Shown: positions 17,604-27,092, numbered from the stretch's first letter. The stretch is DNA of 64,000 bases from UBA1715 sp964346725 (GCA_964346725.1 CAYFVM010000008.1:5808-69807); one strand, 5' to 3'. Program-made: numbers and translations. The notes: a model not told the origin generated them from the letters alone.

Positions 17604-17988
17604 TTATTTTTTTTGCTGTTGAAAAGTTTCTTTAAGCCACGTTAAGTGACTGATTATATGCGGATAAGCATGAAATACAAGGTTAAAATCTTGCATTATA
17701 TTTGAAACATCAAATACGGTTGGTGTATTGCTCCATCCCAAATCTTCTATTTCTATTTTCGAAGAAGAATTACAATGCACTACCGCATCTTTTCCCTTTT
17801 ACAACTTCTGAGTGTTTCTCATAATCATTCATTGACACATTCAACACTGTAACATGTGGCATGGTTTTGAGAAATGGTACTTTGTTCACATTTCTGGCAA
17901 AAACCGTAACGTCATGACCATGTTTAAGTAATTCCACTAAAACATGAGACCCTATAAAACCTGTCCCACCGGTAAGTAACACATTCAT
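17604..17988 (-). pseudogene. broken NAD-dependent epimerase/dehydratase
   Basis: An extended-SDR remnant. From ATG at 17988 the frame gives MNVLLTGGTGFIGSHVLVEL (the GxxGxxG NAD-binding start) up to VVKGK and then stops at 17770. Dropping one A from the AAAA run (minus strand, 17790-17793) restores KDAVVHC and continues to a stop at 17604 with WSNTPTVFDVSNIM and PHIISHLTWLKETF. The joined product is about 127 residues against roughly 300 for the family, so the catalytic YxxxK region is missing as well. Both a frameshift and an internal deletion are needed to explain it. A sequencing error could explain the single base but not the deletion. Confidence 0.7.
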
Positions 17989-18070
17989 ATTGAGCGCTTT
18001 TGTAAAATAATTGTTCAAAAATATTTAATAATATTTAAATTCTACTCGTTTTATATCTATTTAATTTTTC

Positions 18071-18078
18071 TACATTTG
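18071..18078 (+). promoter_or_regulatory. -7 element for the 18107 gene
   Basis: TACATTTG matches TAnnTTTG, 28 bp before the ATG. No clear -33 element was seen. Confidence 0.45.
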
Positions 18079-18106
18079 CGTCACATTAAAAAAAAACAAA
18101 ATAGGC

Positions 18107-18673
18107 ATGCGACACAACTTATTAACAGTTTTATTCTGTATTTCAACATTAGCTTCTTTTTCTCAAAATACTCTTACCGTTTTAGGAAAAGAATATCCTG
18201 CAATTTCTTTCGTTTTCACAACATACACAACATATGCTGATGATGAGCGATTATTCCCTGACAAAGATGTGAAGGTAAGTATCGCGAAAAATAATGATTC
18301 GGGATTTATTGAAATTGCGATAAATTCTCCTGCAGACAAAGATTTATGTGGCTATTTCCGTAAATGTGGAATTTCTGGAGATATTTTATTGGAATTAGCA
18401 AACGGTGATACTATTATATGTAAAGACCTCGGCATGAATGATTTTATTGAAGGTCATTCTAGCGCAATATATACGTTGTCTGCAAACGATATGAAATTAC
18501 TGCAAACCGCAAATATTGAAATAATTCATTTTTACATGCGTACGTTCAACAAAAAAGGTGATTACCTTGCAGCTAATTTCAAACACTCACTCTCAAACAC
18601 GCCTGACGAATTTACTCAAAAGAACGAGAACATTTCAACAACTAAAGTTCCTCGTTTGATGCAAAATCTTTAA
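18107..18673 (+). CDS. secreted protein of unknown function
   Basis: A 188-residue protein with a Sec signal peptide (MRHNLLTVLFCISTLASFSQ). The mature part is mostly beta by appearance, with two Cys about 6 residues apart (LCGYFRKCG, about 85-93) and one more in TIICKDLG. No family is recognised. Its last 32 bp overlap the 3' end of the convergent miaA. It has a plausible -7 promoter element and stands alone, so it is probably its own transcription unit. It is likely periplasmic or surface-exposed. Confidence 0.7.
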   Translation: MRHNLLTVLFCISTLASFSQNTLTVLGKEYPAISFVFTTYTTYADDERLFPDKDVKVSIAKNNDSGFIEIAINSPADKDLCGYFRKCGISGDILLELANGDTIICKDLGMNDFIEGHSSAIYTLSANDMKLLQTANIEIIHFYMRTFNKKGDYLAANFKHSLSNTPDEFTQKNENISTTKVPRLMQNL

Positions 18674-19607
18674 TAGCATCATTTTCTCGAAGCACGCTCA
18701 ATACTGCTTCTTTGCGTTCTTCTATAGGTAATTCTCCATCAATCCAATGGATATTGATGCCTCTGCGTTCCATACCTCGAAACCACGTCATTTGGCGTTT
18801 TGCAAACTGACAAATTGCAGTGAGCAACAGCTCTTCCATTTCTTGTTTGCTAATTTTACCGGTAACGTATAGTGTAAGAAATTTGTATTCCAAACCATAA
18901 TAAATAAGCGTTTCGGCCGGAATACCACTTTGCAATAATTGTTCTACTTCGTCGGTCATACCCTCAGTCAAACGTTTTTTAAAACGTAATGCTATACGCT
19001 CACGCCTAACTTCGCGACTTACTATAACGCCAATAGTCAACGGTTGATAATTACACGAATTTTGTTGCTTTTGCACAACGTGCGACGCTTCGTAACGAGA
19101 AATTTCCAAGGCTCGTATCAATCTTTTTTTTGAATCCAAATCGGTGGTATTATGAAGCGTTTTATACGTCATTAATTCAGCTTTCAAATCTTCAAAGTCA
19201 CGCAACTCGCAGGCAGTACGAAATTCCGCATCTTCGGGAACCGGATGCATATTGTAATTTTTGATAATCGACTCCACATACATTCCCGTTCCGCCACACA
19301 CGAGAGGATTTTTACCTCGTTGTAAAATATCGGCATAGGCAACTTGGAACGCATCGTAAAATTTAAACAGGTTAAACTTCTCGCCTGCATCTACTATATC
19401 CATCAAATGATACGGAATAAGTTTCCCGTTTACCACATAGTCGTCATAATCTTTACCCGTTCCCAGGTTCATGTTGCGGTACACTTGTCGTGAATCGGCA
19501 CACAAAATTTCCGCATCAATTTCTGCTGCGACCAAAGCCGCAAGACGCGTTTTGCCCGTAGCCGTTGGACCAATAATAATAGGTAATGTGCGAAGATTAT
19601 GAGACAT
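18642..19607 (-). CDS. miaA: tRNA dimethylallyltransferase
   Basis: A 321-residue enzyme that adds dimethylallyl to A37 of tRNAs reading UNN codons, the first step toward ms2i6A. Motifs: P-loop IIGPTATGKTRLAALVA (about 9-25), CADSRQVYRNMNLGTGKD (about 33-50), YHLMDI, and GGTGMYVESII; the C-terminal part has TAICQFAKRQMTWFRG. ATG at 19607 is the family start; the frame is open to 19892 but that would run through the smpB promoter and into smpB. It is divergent from smpB, with the two starts 64 bp apart. The 3' end overlaps the 18107 gene. Confidence 0.93.
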   Translation of the reverse strand: MSHNLRTLPIIIGPTATGKTRLAALVAAEIDAEILCADSRQVYRNMNLGTGKDYDDYVVNGKLIPYHLMDIVDAGEKFNLFKFYDAFQVAYADILQRGKNPLVCGGTGMYVESIIKNYNMHPVPEDAEFRTACELRDFEDLKAELMTYKTLHNTTDLDSKKRLIRALEISRYEASHVVQKQQNSCNYQPLTIGVIVSREVRRERIALRFKKRLTEGMTDEVEQLLQSGIPAETLIYYGLEYKFLTLYVTGKISKQEMEELLLTAICQFAKRQMTWFRGMERRGINIHWIDGELPIEERKEAVLSVLRENDAIKDFASNEEL

Positions 19608-19630
19608 TGCTGTGATGTGTGAAAAAATAC

Positions 19631-19638
19631 TATTTTTG
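19631..19638 (+). promoter_or_regulatory. -7 element for smpB
   Basis: TATTTTTG, matching TAnnTTTG, 33 bp before the smpB ATG; ATTG about 21 nt upstream could serve as the -33 element. It lies in the 63-bp miaA/smpB divergent region. Confidence 0.45.
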
Positions 19639-19670
19639 TACGTCAAACTTTCACCGACAAAGATATAGAA

Positions 19671-20126
19671 ATGGCAGACAAAAACATATATATAAAAAAC
19701 AAAAAGGCTTCGTTTAACTATGACACCGTTCAGACATACACTGCCGGCATCGTACTGACGGGAACCGAGATTAAATCTATTCGCGAAGGAAAAGCGAATG
19801 TAACCGATGCGTTTTGTTATTTCAATAAAGGTGAGCTTTGGTGCAAAGGAATGCACGTTTCGGAATATTTCTACGGAAGCTACAACAATCACGTTTCTGA
19901 CCGTGAGCGCAAATTACTGCTCAACAAACGTGAATTACTCAAAATGGAAGAAAAACTAAAAGATAAAGGCATCACTATCGTAGTGTTGAGTATGTTTCTT
20001 ACCCAACGTGGTATAGCAAAAGTTGACATTGCACTTGCTCGCGGTAAGAAGAATTTTGACAAACGCGAAGACTTGAAAGAAAAAGATGCAAAACGAGATA
20101 TGGATCGTGCAAAACGCCGCTACTAA
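19671..20126 (+). CDS. smpB: SsrA (tmRNA)-binding protein
   Basis: A 151-residue SmpB, which carries tmRNA to stalled ribosomes for trans-translation. Motifs: KNKKASFNYDTVQTYTAGI (about 8-26), LTGTEIKSIREGKANVTDAF, LLLNKRELLKMEEKLK and the basic C-terminal tail KRDMDRAKRRY. Full length. The stop overlaps by 4 bp the stop of the convergent PflX-like gene. The tmRNA gene itself is not in the window. Confidence 0.96.
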   Translation: MADKNIYIKNKKASFNYDTVQTYTAGIVLTGTEIKSIREGKANVTDAFCYFNKGELWCKGMHVSEYFYGSYNNHVSDRERKLLLNKRELLKMEEKLKDKGITIVVLSMFLTQRGIAKVDIALARGKKNFDKREDLKEKDAKRDMDRAKRRY

Positions 20127-21034
20127 GTTTCAAACGGATTTTCTTTTCCAAAATCAGGCTGATAATAATCGTTGCTATCAAGCAATTGAGTCCACCCACG
20201 CTCAAAATTCAAATCGTCTAACATATCAAGCACAATAGCGTACTCGATTTGGGTTAGCGTGCGATTGATGGTTTCATTTTCCAAGGCTTTGTATACCGGA
20301 AAATATTGTGACATAAGCGAAATAAACACCTTGTTTCCACAAACGTCGGCGATAGTTTGCAACACATCTAAACTGTTTGCCACATGATTTGGCAATACCA
20401 AATGACGAATTATCAGAGCCGGATTCTCTTCCGAAATGCTCTCTTTTTTCTGTCGATACATCTCGGCTAAAGCCTTTTTTGCCACAGAAAAATAATTTTC
20501 AATCCCCGATAATTGTTTTCCTAGAGAATCAGTAGCGTATTTGAAATCAGGCAAATACACATCAACTACCGATTCTACACATTGCAAGGTTTCTACGGTA
20601 TCGTAGGCATTGGAATTGTATATAACCTTGGGGAAATAGTTTTTTTGATGCAAGCTTTCTATTATGGCAAGCATGTGCGGTATATGGCTCGAGGGAGAAA
20701 CAAAACCGAGAAAATGCACATTCTCATTCAATATTGCAGTTATTTGATATACAGCATCTTCTATATTTTTAATCTCAGTAACAATAGAAAACTGAGGTTG
20801 ACTTATTTGATAGTTTTGACAATACTGACAACGCAAATTACAATGCGAAAAGAAAACGTTGCAAATCCCATTTTCACTTCCTTCTATTGGCTCCTCGCCT
20901 TTGTGCAGACAAATTTTGGCAATATGCAAACCCGCATCTAATTTGCAAAATCCAAACTGTTCTTGTTGCCTATTTGCACCGCAATTGTGTGGACACATCC
21001 GGCAATGTAATGTATTTATAACATTGAAATTCAT
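20123..21034 (-). CDS. PflX-like radical SAM protein
   Basis: A 303-residue radical SAM enzyme of the COG1313 (PflX, pyruvate formate-lyase-activating homologue) type. An N-terminal cysteine group CRMCPHNCGANR...FGFCKL (about 11-32) precedes the radical SAM motif CNLRCQYCQNYQIS (about 68-81), whose CxxxCxxC binds the 4Fe-4S cluster and SAM. Later parts include YNSNAYDTVETL and VDVYLPDFKYATDSLG, typical of the family. The substrate of this family is not established; some close relatives activate glycyl-radical enzymes, but no such partner is nearby. It stands alone, convergent with smpB. Confidence 0.85.
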   Translation of the reverse strand: MNFNVINTLHCRMCPHNCGANRQQEQFGFCKLDAGLHIAKICLHKGEEPIEGSENGICNVFFSHCNLRCQYCQNYQISQPQFSIVTEIKNIEDAVYQITAILNENVHFLGFVSPSSHIPHMLAIIESLHQKNYFPKVIYNSNAYDTVETLQCVESVVDVYLPDFKYATDSLGKQLSGIENYFSVAKKALAEMYRQKKESISEENPALIIRHLVLPNHVANSLDVLQTIADVCGNKVFISLMSQYFPVYKALENETINRTLTQIEYAIVLDMLDDLNFERGWTQLLDSNDYYQPDFGKENPFET

Positions 21035-21169
21035 TTTACGAATTTTTGATAAAAACCATTCTGTTGGTTGCCATCATGCAGATTGTAATAAAAGTATAAA
21101 GTATGAATCTCAACTACTCTATAGTGGCAAAAATATAAAAAGTATGCTTTACCACTACAAGCGTTGTAA

Positions 21170-21204
21170 ATAAAAAACGCATTTCCAAAAAAGAAAATGC
21201 GTTT
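21170..21204 (-). terminator. terminator after the gapped surface-protein gene
   Basis: Minus strand AAACGCATTT (21195-21204), a 10-nt loop, then AAATGCGTTT (21175-21184), followed by T's at 21172-21174. It lies 25 bp beyond the stop of the 21229 gene. Confidence 0.75.
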
Positions 21205-21228
21205 AGAGATACAACAGTTTTCACTTTT

Positions 21229-22402
21229 TTACTTTTGTATAACCCGTTTTTCGTGTGCGTTATACAATATATTAAGCGGACCATATTGCAATGTTCTAAA
21301 CTTTGAATTTCTGGTTGTGTTGTCAAGAACTATAACCTTAGAAAATGAAGCATTACCATCAAAATCAACCTGCGTTAATCTAAAATAAACAAACACATTC
21401 GGCAGATTATTTTCAAATGTTACTTCGTAGTTAGTTACTTCCGATGTTGTACCTTGACCATACTCCCTACCAAGTTCTTTCCAATCTTCACCATTTATAG
21501 AGTATTCAAGCATAAAATAATCATTGTTTGTCTCCGTTTTTGTTTGCCAATTGAATGTAAGCGATTCTTGCTCACCTTTTACTTCAAATATGCTTAGCTC
21601 TATTGGAAGCAATGNNNNNNNNNNNNNNNNNNNNNNNNNNNNNNNNNNNNNNNNNNNNNNNNNNNNNNNNNNNNNNNNNNNNNNNNNNNNNNNNNNNNNN
21701 NNNNNNNNNNNNNNATGATGCATTAGAGACAATCGTAACTAAATCTATTTCATTGTCAGTAAAGGCAGTACTATCTTGTGCTTCATTCAATCCTTTTATT
21801 CTGGTATATGCGATTCCGTTTAATTGTCCAAAAATATAGAGGTCAGGTGCATTGCCATTGCCATTACCTCCGAAACCTTCACGCTCAAAGCATGCGTTTG
21901 CTCCCCATGTGGAATTGAAATTTTTTTCAACGGCGATGTTTGAAAATTCATCCATGTAGAAATATGTGCTTGGTTTTAATAAGCGCTTGTCTAATGTTGT
22001 AATATTTCCTTTAACATATAAAGAAGCGGAGTGTTTTAAACGAATCAATGACTCATCACTTATATTAAAATCGCCGGAAATTATAAGTGTCGCATTATCA
22101 TTTATAATTATATTGCTATAATTTTCTAATAACAAAGAACCATTCAAATAAACGATGCCGTTTATTTCTAATGTAGAAGAGTTACTAACCGTAAATAGAT
22201 GTGAATTATTATACGTTCCGGGAATAGTATTACCAACCCATGTAGCTGACTCCTCAAACTTTAAGCCCGGATTGGTGTTTGAGTGTGTGCTATATGTTGC
22301 ACCCATAGTGGTTATTCCGCTCACGCATAGTAGTAATAGGGAAAAAGCGAGAACTTTTAAACTCAACACAGGGTTTAGTAATTTATTGCTACTATTTGTC
22401 AT
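21229..22402 (-). CDS. secreted surface protein, probable T9SS cargo, interrupted by a gap
   Basis: The N-terminal part has a signal peptide (VLAFSLLLLCVSGITTMGA) and then strand-rich, Asn/Ser-rich repeats (LEINGIVYLNGSLLL, NIIINDNATLIISGDF, ASLYVKGNITTL) resembling a parallel beta-helix, with a Gly/Asn stretch GGNGNGNAP. After a 100-N gap the C-terminal part reads LPIELSIFEVKGEQESL, WQTKTETNNDYFMLEYS, an Ig-like domain often found just before T9SS sorting tails in Bacteroidota. The two parts are in different frames only because the gap size is artificial. The final stretch (SKFRTLQYGPLNILYNAHEKRV) is a short tail rather than a full type A domain. Confidence 0.7.
21615..21714. other. 100-N scaffold gap inside the surface-protein gene
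   Basis: A placeholder gap of unknown real size between the beta-helix-like part and the Ig-like C-terminal part. Confidence 0.95.
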
Positions 22403-22461
22403 ACGCTCAACTCTATAGAAATATTTTATAAATATATGAGATTATTTTTAAGATTGCAAAC

Positions 22462-22503
22462 ACGAAAAAAATTATAATTAGTACAAACTATAATTTTTTT
22501 CGT
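22462..22503. repeat. perfect 15-bp AT-rich inverted repeat
   Basis: ACGAAAAAAATTATA (22462-22476) and its exact reverse complement (22489-22503) flank a 12-nt loop. It lies in the 305-bp space between the SIMPL gene 3' end and the start of the surface-protein gene, both leftward. It may act as a terminator for the M23-SIMPL unit or as a binding site. The rest of the space (22403-22707) holds no gene; 22590-22620 is unusually G-rich for this sequence. Confidence 0.7.
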
Positions 22504-22707
22504 ATGCATACCAATACACCCAATGGCTATATATATATTATGAATCATTTGAGTGAGTAAACCTACGGAACACCAGCACAATTTTTCTTGCTCGGCAAGG
22601 GGAGGAACTGGGATTTTGATGTTAGCAATAGTTGAAATAGAGAGTTCTATTATTCATATACTCTTCCTTTTTTAGTCGAACAATATACGTCCCAAAACAG
22701 AGAGGTG

Positions 22708-23421
22708 CTATTTTTTCAAAAAATAATCAATTGTAGTAACCACACGAATTGTTTTAATGTATGGAGTATTACTATCGCTATCGCTTATGGAAAACTGACC
22801 TTGGTTTGCATAACGAATAGCACCTAATTCTGATTTTGAATCCAAAGCAAATTTATCGGCAACCGAACGAGCATTTTTTGTTGCCTCTTCTATCATCTCC
22901 GGCTTCAATTCATTCAGTCCGTTAAACGAATATTGCGGTGCCAAACCTTCCCATGACTCACCGGAAGCAATAGCAACGCCTTGTTTCAGCAATTCTTCCT
23001 GCGAAGAGAGTAATTTTCGTACTAAATCTACATTATTCGACACCACCGTAATCACTTTAGAAGCCTGATAGCGATTGAGAGGAGCGTTATCCGATACATA
23101 ACGTTCAGTCTGTCTGTCATAGACATTCGTTGCCGATGCAAAAATTTCATTTTCAGTAATGGCATTTTTCTTCAAAAACGCCATTACCTTTTTAGTCTTA
23201 CCCGACATGTTTTCATACAAACTGGTTAAATCATTTCCGGCATCTTTGAGTTGAATTGGCCACACAACCTTATCGGCCGGAACATCTCGTTCTGCCAATC
23301 CTTTTACGCTCACATACCTGTCTTTTTGTGCATAGTCGCTTATTCCGTCTCTGATAAAAGAACCTAAGCCGAGGAATCCGCACATAATTAATAATGCTGC
23401 AATAACTCTTGTTTTATCCAT
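22708..23421 (-). CDS. SIMPL-domain (DUF541) protein
   Basis: A 237-residue protein with an N-terminal hydrophobic segment (IAALLIMCGFLGLGSFI, about 8-24), so exported or membrane-anchored. The SIMPL/DUF541 domain follows: VSVKGLAERDVPADKVVW, then YQASKVITVVSNNVDLVRKLL, and ATKNARSVADKFALDSKSELGAI near the end. E. coli YggE is a relative linked to oxidative-stress protection; the molecular role is not settled. It lies 29 bp after the M23 peptidase gene on the same strand, so they are probably cotranscribed. Confidence 0.87.
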   Translation of the reverse strand: MDKTRVIAALLIMCGFLGLGSFIRDGISDYAQKDRYVSVKGLAERDVPADKVVWPIQLKDAGNDLTSLYENMSGKTKKVMAFLKKNAITENEIFASATNVYDRQTERYVSDNAPLNRYQASKVITVVSNNVDLVRKLLSSQEELLKQGVAIASGESWEGLAPQYSFNGLNELKPEMIEEATKNARSVADKFALDSKSELGAIRYANQGQFSISDSDSNTPYIKTIRVVTTIDYFLKK

Positions 23422-23450
23422 GATTGTAATTTTTAAAATAACTTTGTATA

Positions 23451-25139
23451 TTATCTATAAAACGTATATTCTTTTTCTAATACATTGTGGCACAAGTCTT
23501 CCAGCACTATTTTGAGCGTGTGTGTTTTACCTGATTTCATTGTTTTATCGTCGAAATAAAGGAAAACAGCACCACTTTTCGCATCAAAATCAAGAATTTG
23601 CCAAACACCATCAATATAAGCGTTGTACGATGCTACTCCGGAATAATTATCGCCCATCTTAAATAAGATATATTTTTTTGTTGTCATATTTGCCCCATTT
23701 TCCATAGTCATCTTCAGATACGGTGCAACGGTATCAACCACCACACTATACTTACCTCCCACCTTTATTGAAGCATGAGCATAGCCTGATGCATCAAAGC
23801 GAGTTATCAATGGAGTTTTTCTCTTGCAATTCTCTATAATCCCCTTGCCTTGCAAATGTTCTGGAAGCGTGCAAGGAATAATAATTTCCGCAGCTTTTTT
23901 AAATATCGCTTGGTCTGTAACTATATTATATACAGGCGCATAGTAGCGATTATATTCAGAAGAATCTACGGTAATATTCATCGTAAAATCCTTGAAAAAC
24001 GAATTCTCTTTTGCTTTAAAACGGAAATCGCCTAACGAAAACGAAAAGGAGTCAACACACGAATGCAATTGCTTTGTCTTCCAAGTACGCACATCAAGAC
24101 TATCTACATAATTTTGCTGAAATTTAATTACAATAGATGCGGTGTTTCCTTTGAAGTCAGCAACACGAATTTCGCATTGTGCCGAATCGTTGTCTGTAGT
24201 TTGATAGATACCTTGATTGGTCAATTTTGCGTATATATTAAGGTCGTTGTTTCGGTCTACATACAATTTTTCGTAATTCCGTTTAGAGACAAGCCGTTCT
24301 TCATAATCAATCAAACTATTAATGTCTGCTGTAGTACCAAAATCAACCTCGTCTATATGACGAGAATAAATCGTTTGATTGTTGCAAATAAGTGATGTGG
24401 CATAAAACCCATAAATATTTGACATTTCGGGCATGTAATCATATCCATGAACGGAAAATCCAATATTTCCCCATAGCGTTATCGGAGCTTCTATCACAAA
24501 CACTCCATTGCCTTTAGACTTTGTTACGAAAAAGTCTTTTTGTTGCTTGTGATTTACAAAACTATTTGAGTCCATCGGATACAATCCAATACGCAGAATT
24601 TTAGGACGAGAATAATCGTTAAAATCATAAAATAGCATTGGATTTAAGGCATGTTGATTTTCTGTTTTTCGTATTTCAAAATGCAAATGTGGTCCACCGG
24701 AACTACCCGTATTCCCTGATAAGCCAATCTGTTCGCCTTGAGCCACCGGCAACTGATTCGGTTCAAAACTAATATCAACACGATGCGTTTTTTTCTCATA
24801 CTGATATGCCCGTACCAAAGAATCCACACGCGGATCAAATTCTTTTAAATGAGCATATACACTGGTAAAACCATTAGGATGCGCTACATACAACACATGA
24901 CCATATCCCGAAGGTGTGAGCTGCACGCGAGCTATATAACCAGTATCAATAGCACGTACAACTTTCCCTTCAACCTTTTCTGTCTTAAAATCTATACCGG
25001 AATGGAAATGATTTGGGCGCAATTCTCCAAAATTTGCAGACAAATAAGGCGGACGCACATCAAGAGGCAAAATAAAATTTTGCGCCGAAGCCAATTGCAC
25101 AGCGAATATAGAGATTAACAAAAATAAACTAGTACGCAT
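23451..25139 (-). CDS. M23-family zinc metallopeptidase
   Basis: A 562-residue exported protein: signal peptide MRTSLFLLISIFAVQLASA, then the LytM/M23 domain with HFHSGIDF (zinc-binding His and Asp, about 44-51), YGHVLYVAHPNGFTSVYAHL (about 78-97), GNTGSSGGPHLHFEIR (catalytic HxH, about 142-157). All metal ligands are present, so it should be an active peptidoglycan endopeptidase or a closely related enzyme. The long C-terminal region (about 170-562) looks like several beta-sandwich domains with no known name; this arrangement is common in Bacteroidota M23 proteins. It starts the leftward M23-SIMPL unit and is divergent from the ABC exporter. Confidence 0.9.
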   Translation of the reverse strand: MRTSLFLLISIFAVQLASAQNFILPLDVRPPYLSANFGELRPNHFHSGIDFKTEKVEGKVVRAIDTGYIARVQLTPSGYGHVLYVAHPNGFTSVYAHLKEFDPRVDSLVRAYQYEKKTHRVDISFEPNQLPVAQGEQIGLSGNTGSSGGPHLHFEIRKTENQHALNPMLFYDFNDYSRPKILRIGLYPMDSNSFVNHKQQKDFFVTKSKGNGVFVIEAPITLWGNIGFSVHGYDYMPEMSNIYGFYATSLICNNQTIYSRHIDEVDFGTTADINSLIDYEERLVSKRNYEKLYVDRNNDLNIYAKLTNQGIYQTTDNDSAQCEIRVADFKGNTASIVIKFQQNYVDSLDVRTWKTKQLHSCVDSFSFSLGDFRFKAKENSFFKDFTMNITVDSSEYNRYYAPVYNIVTDQAIFKKAAEIIIPCTLPEHLQGKGIIENCKRKTPLITRFDASGYAHASIKVGGKYSVVVDTVAPYLKMTMENGANMTTKKYILFKMGDNYSGVASYNAYIDGVWQILDFDAKSGAVFLYFDDKTMKSGKTHTLKIVLEDLCHNVLEKEYTFYR

Positions 25140-25224
25140 TGTTTTTGTTGGTTAATTTATGTGCTAAAGTATTTTAAAATCTCCTCCTCTCAAAATCAAG
25201 ATATCAACGAATTACAAACAAATC

Positions 25225-25254
25225 TTTGCCATTTTCTGTAAAGTGATATATTTG
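25225..25254 (+). promoter_or_regulatory. promoter for the ABC exporter
   Basis: TTTG (25225-25228), 18 nt, TATATTTG (25247-25254), 23 bp before the ATG. A close match to the Bacteroidota consensus. Confidence 0.6.
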
Positions 25255-25277
25255 CAAAAAATAGTCTATTTCTCTCT

Positions 25278-27092
25278 ATGAATGATTTTAAAAAACTTTG
25301 GAAATACCTTTCTCATTATAAAAAAAATCTAGCACTCGTTTTCCTTTTTAATTTATTTGGAGCGATTTTTTCTTTTGGAATGATTACAATAATTATTCCA
25401 TTTCTTAATGTGCTATTTGACAACACACAACACGTCCGCGAATTACCGGAAACGTTTATTTTGAACAAGGATACCTTGTTACTTTATTGCAACTATTATT
25501 TAACTCTCGTGATAGATCGTTGGAATAAGCCAATGGCATTAGTATTCATATGCCTTGTTCTTATTATAATCACATTGATGAAAGACCTTACCGAATACCT
25601 TGGAAAATACTTTAATATACCCGTCATAAATGGCGTTCCTAGAGATATTTACAATAAGGCCTACTCAAAAATTCTTGAACTACCTGTATTCTTTTTCACC
25701 AACGAACGAAAAGGAGATATAATGTCACGAATGTCATCAGATATTACTGTAGTTAGAGGTAGTATGAGTTCATTTATAGAATTAATCAAAAATCCACTTT
25801 ATATATTAGTATATTTTGTTGGAATCATGTTTTTGAGTTACAAAATGACCTTTATTATTCTCCTCTTGTTGCCACTTATGGGAATTATAACAGGAAAGAT
25901 TGGGAAAAGTTTAAAAAAATCAACCACTAAAACGCAAACATTACAAGGTGATATTTTAGTGTATCTTGACGAAACGCTTTTAGGATTAAAAATCATTAAA
26001 ATTTTTAATGGCACCAAACAGATGCGCAACAAATTTAATGAAGGAAACACTGCACATTATAAAGAGTCAAACAAAGCAAATCGCAAATACAACTTAGCAC
26101 ATCCTCTCACTGATTTCTTAATAGTTATAGCACTTTCCGTTGCTATCTATATTGGTGGTGTGTTCGTAATAAATGGAGAAATGAGTGCAGAAGCTTTTAT
26201 TGCATTTATTTTAGCATTTACACAAATAACAAGCCCGGCAAAATCCTTTACTGCAGCATTCTACAACATAAAACAAGGAGCTGCTGGTATAGAACGTATT
26301 GAAAAAATCATTTCCGCCGAAGCTAAAATCAAAGAATTTGAGAATGCAAAATCAATTGCAACATTTACTGAATCAATAGAATTTAACAACGTTACTTTTG
26401 GTTATACCACGGAACGAACTATTTTGCATGATGTTTCGTTTAAAATTCCTAAAGGTTCATCTGTGGCTATTGTAGGACAATCAGGTTCTGGAAAAACAAC
26501 GATTGCAAACCTTATACCCCGTTTTTATGAGCAAACACAAGGACAAATTACAATAGACGGCATATCCATACAAAACTATAAACTTGCAGACTTGCGAGGA
26601 CTTATTGGTATTGTTACTCAAGAATCTTTGTTGTTTAATGACACCGTATTCAACAACATAGCATTCGGTATAGAAAATCCTAGCAAAGAAAAAGTAATAG
26701 AAGCGGCAAAATTAGCAAATGCTCACGACTTTATTTGCGAACTTGAAAACGGCTACGAAGCTAATATTGGAGACCAAGGAGGAAAGCTTTCGGGCGGTCA
26801 ACGACAACGTATTTGTATTGCACGCGCCATTATGAAAAATCCTGAAATTCTCATACTTGACGAGGCTACCTCTGCTCTTGATACCGAATCAGAACGATTG
26901 GTACAAGAAGCCTTGTCAAACCTAATGAAAGACAGAACATCACTCGTTATAGCTCACCGACTTTCTACCATCAAAAACTCCGACAAAATTATTGTATTGA
27001 ACGAAGGAAAAATAGTTGAATCAGGAAAACACGACGAATTAATCTCCCACAATGGTACGTACAAACACCTTCACGACTTACAATTAATTTAA
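25278..27092 (+). CDS. MsbA-like ABC exporter (fused permease and ATPase)
   Basis: A 604-residue half-transporter of the lipid/drug exporter type. Residues about 15-330 hold six membrane segments (for example NLALVFLFNLFGAIFSFGMI, LYILVYFVGIMFLSY, FLIVIALSVAIYIGGVFVI). The ATPase has Walker A VGQSGSGKTTIANL (about 399), a Q-loop, signature LSGGQRQR, Walker B ILILDEATSALD and H-loop AHRLST. It should work as a homodimer, exporting lipid A-core, other lipids or drugs; substrate cannot be told. Its own promoter and the 136-bp gap to the next gene suggest a single-gene unit. Confidence 0.93.
   Translation: MNDFKKLWKYLSHYKKNLALVFLFNLFGAIFSFGMITIIIPFLNVLFDNTQHVRELPETFILNKDTLLLYCNYYLTLVIDRWNKPMALVFICLVLIIITLMKDLTEYLGKYFNIPVINGVPRDIYNKAYSKILELPVFFFTNERKGDIMSRMSSDITVVRGSMSSFIELIKNPLYILVYFVGIMFLSYKMTFIILLLLPLMGIITGKIGKSLKKSTTKTQTLQGDILVYLDETLLGLKIIKIFNGTKQMRNKFNEGNTAHYKESNKANRKYNLAHPLTDFLIVIALSVAIYIGGVFVINGEMSAEAFIAFILAFTQITSPAKSFTAAFYNIKQGAAGIERIEKIISAEAKIKEFENAKSIATFTESIEFNNVTFGYTTERTILHDVSFKIPKGSSVAIVGQSGSGKTTIANLIPRFYEQTQGQITIDGISIQNYKLADLRGLIGIVTQESLLFNDTVFNNIAFGIENPSKEKVIEAAKLANAHDFICELENGYEANIGDQGGKLSGGQRQRICIARAIMKNPEILILDEATSALDTESERLVQEALSNLMKDRTSLVIAHRLSTIKNSDKIIVLNEGKIVESGKHDELISHNGTYKHLHDLQLI

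Noticed and set aside
19608..19892. N-terminal extension of MiaA by 95 residues
   Set aside because: It runs through the smpB promoter and coding start; the family begins at the P-loop region right after ATG 19607.
20582..20941. 119-codon frame on the + strand inside the PflX-like gene
   Set aside because: It is antisense to a gene with intact radical SAM motifs and has no recognisable domain.
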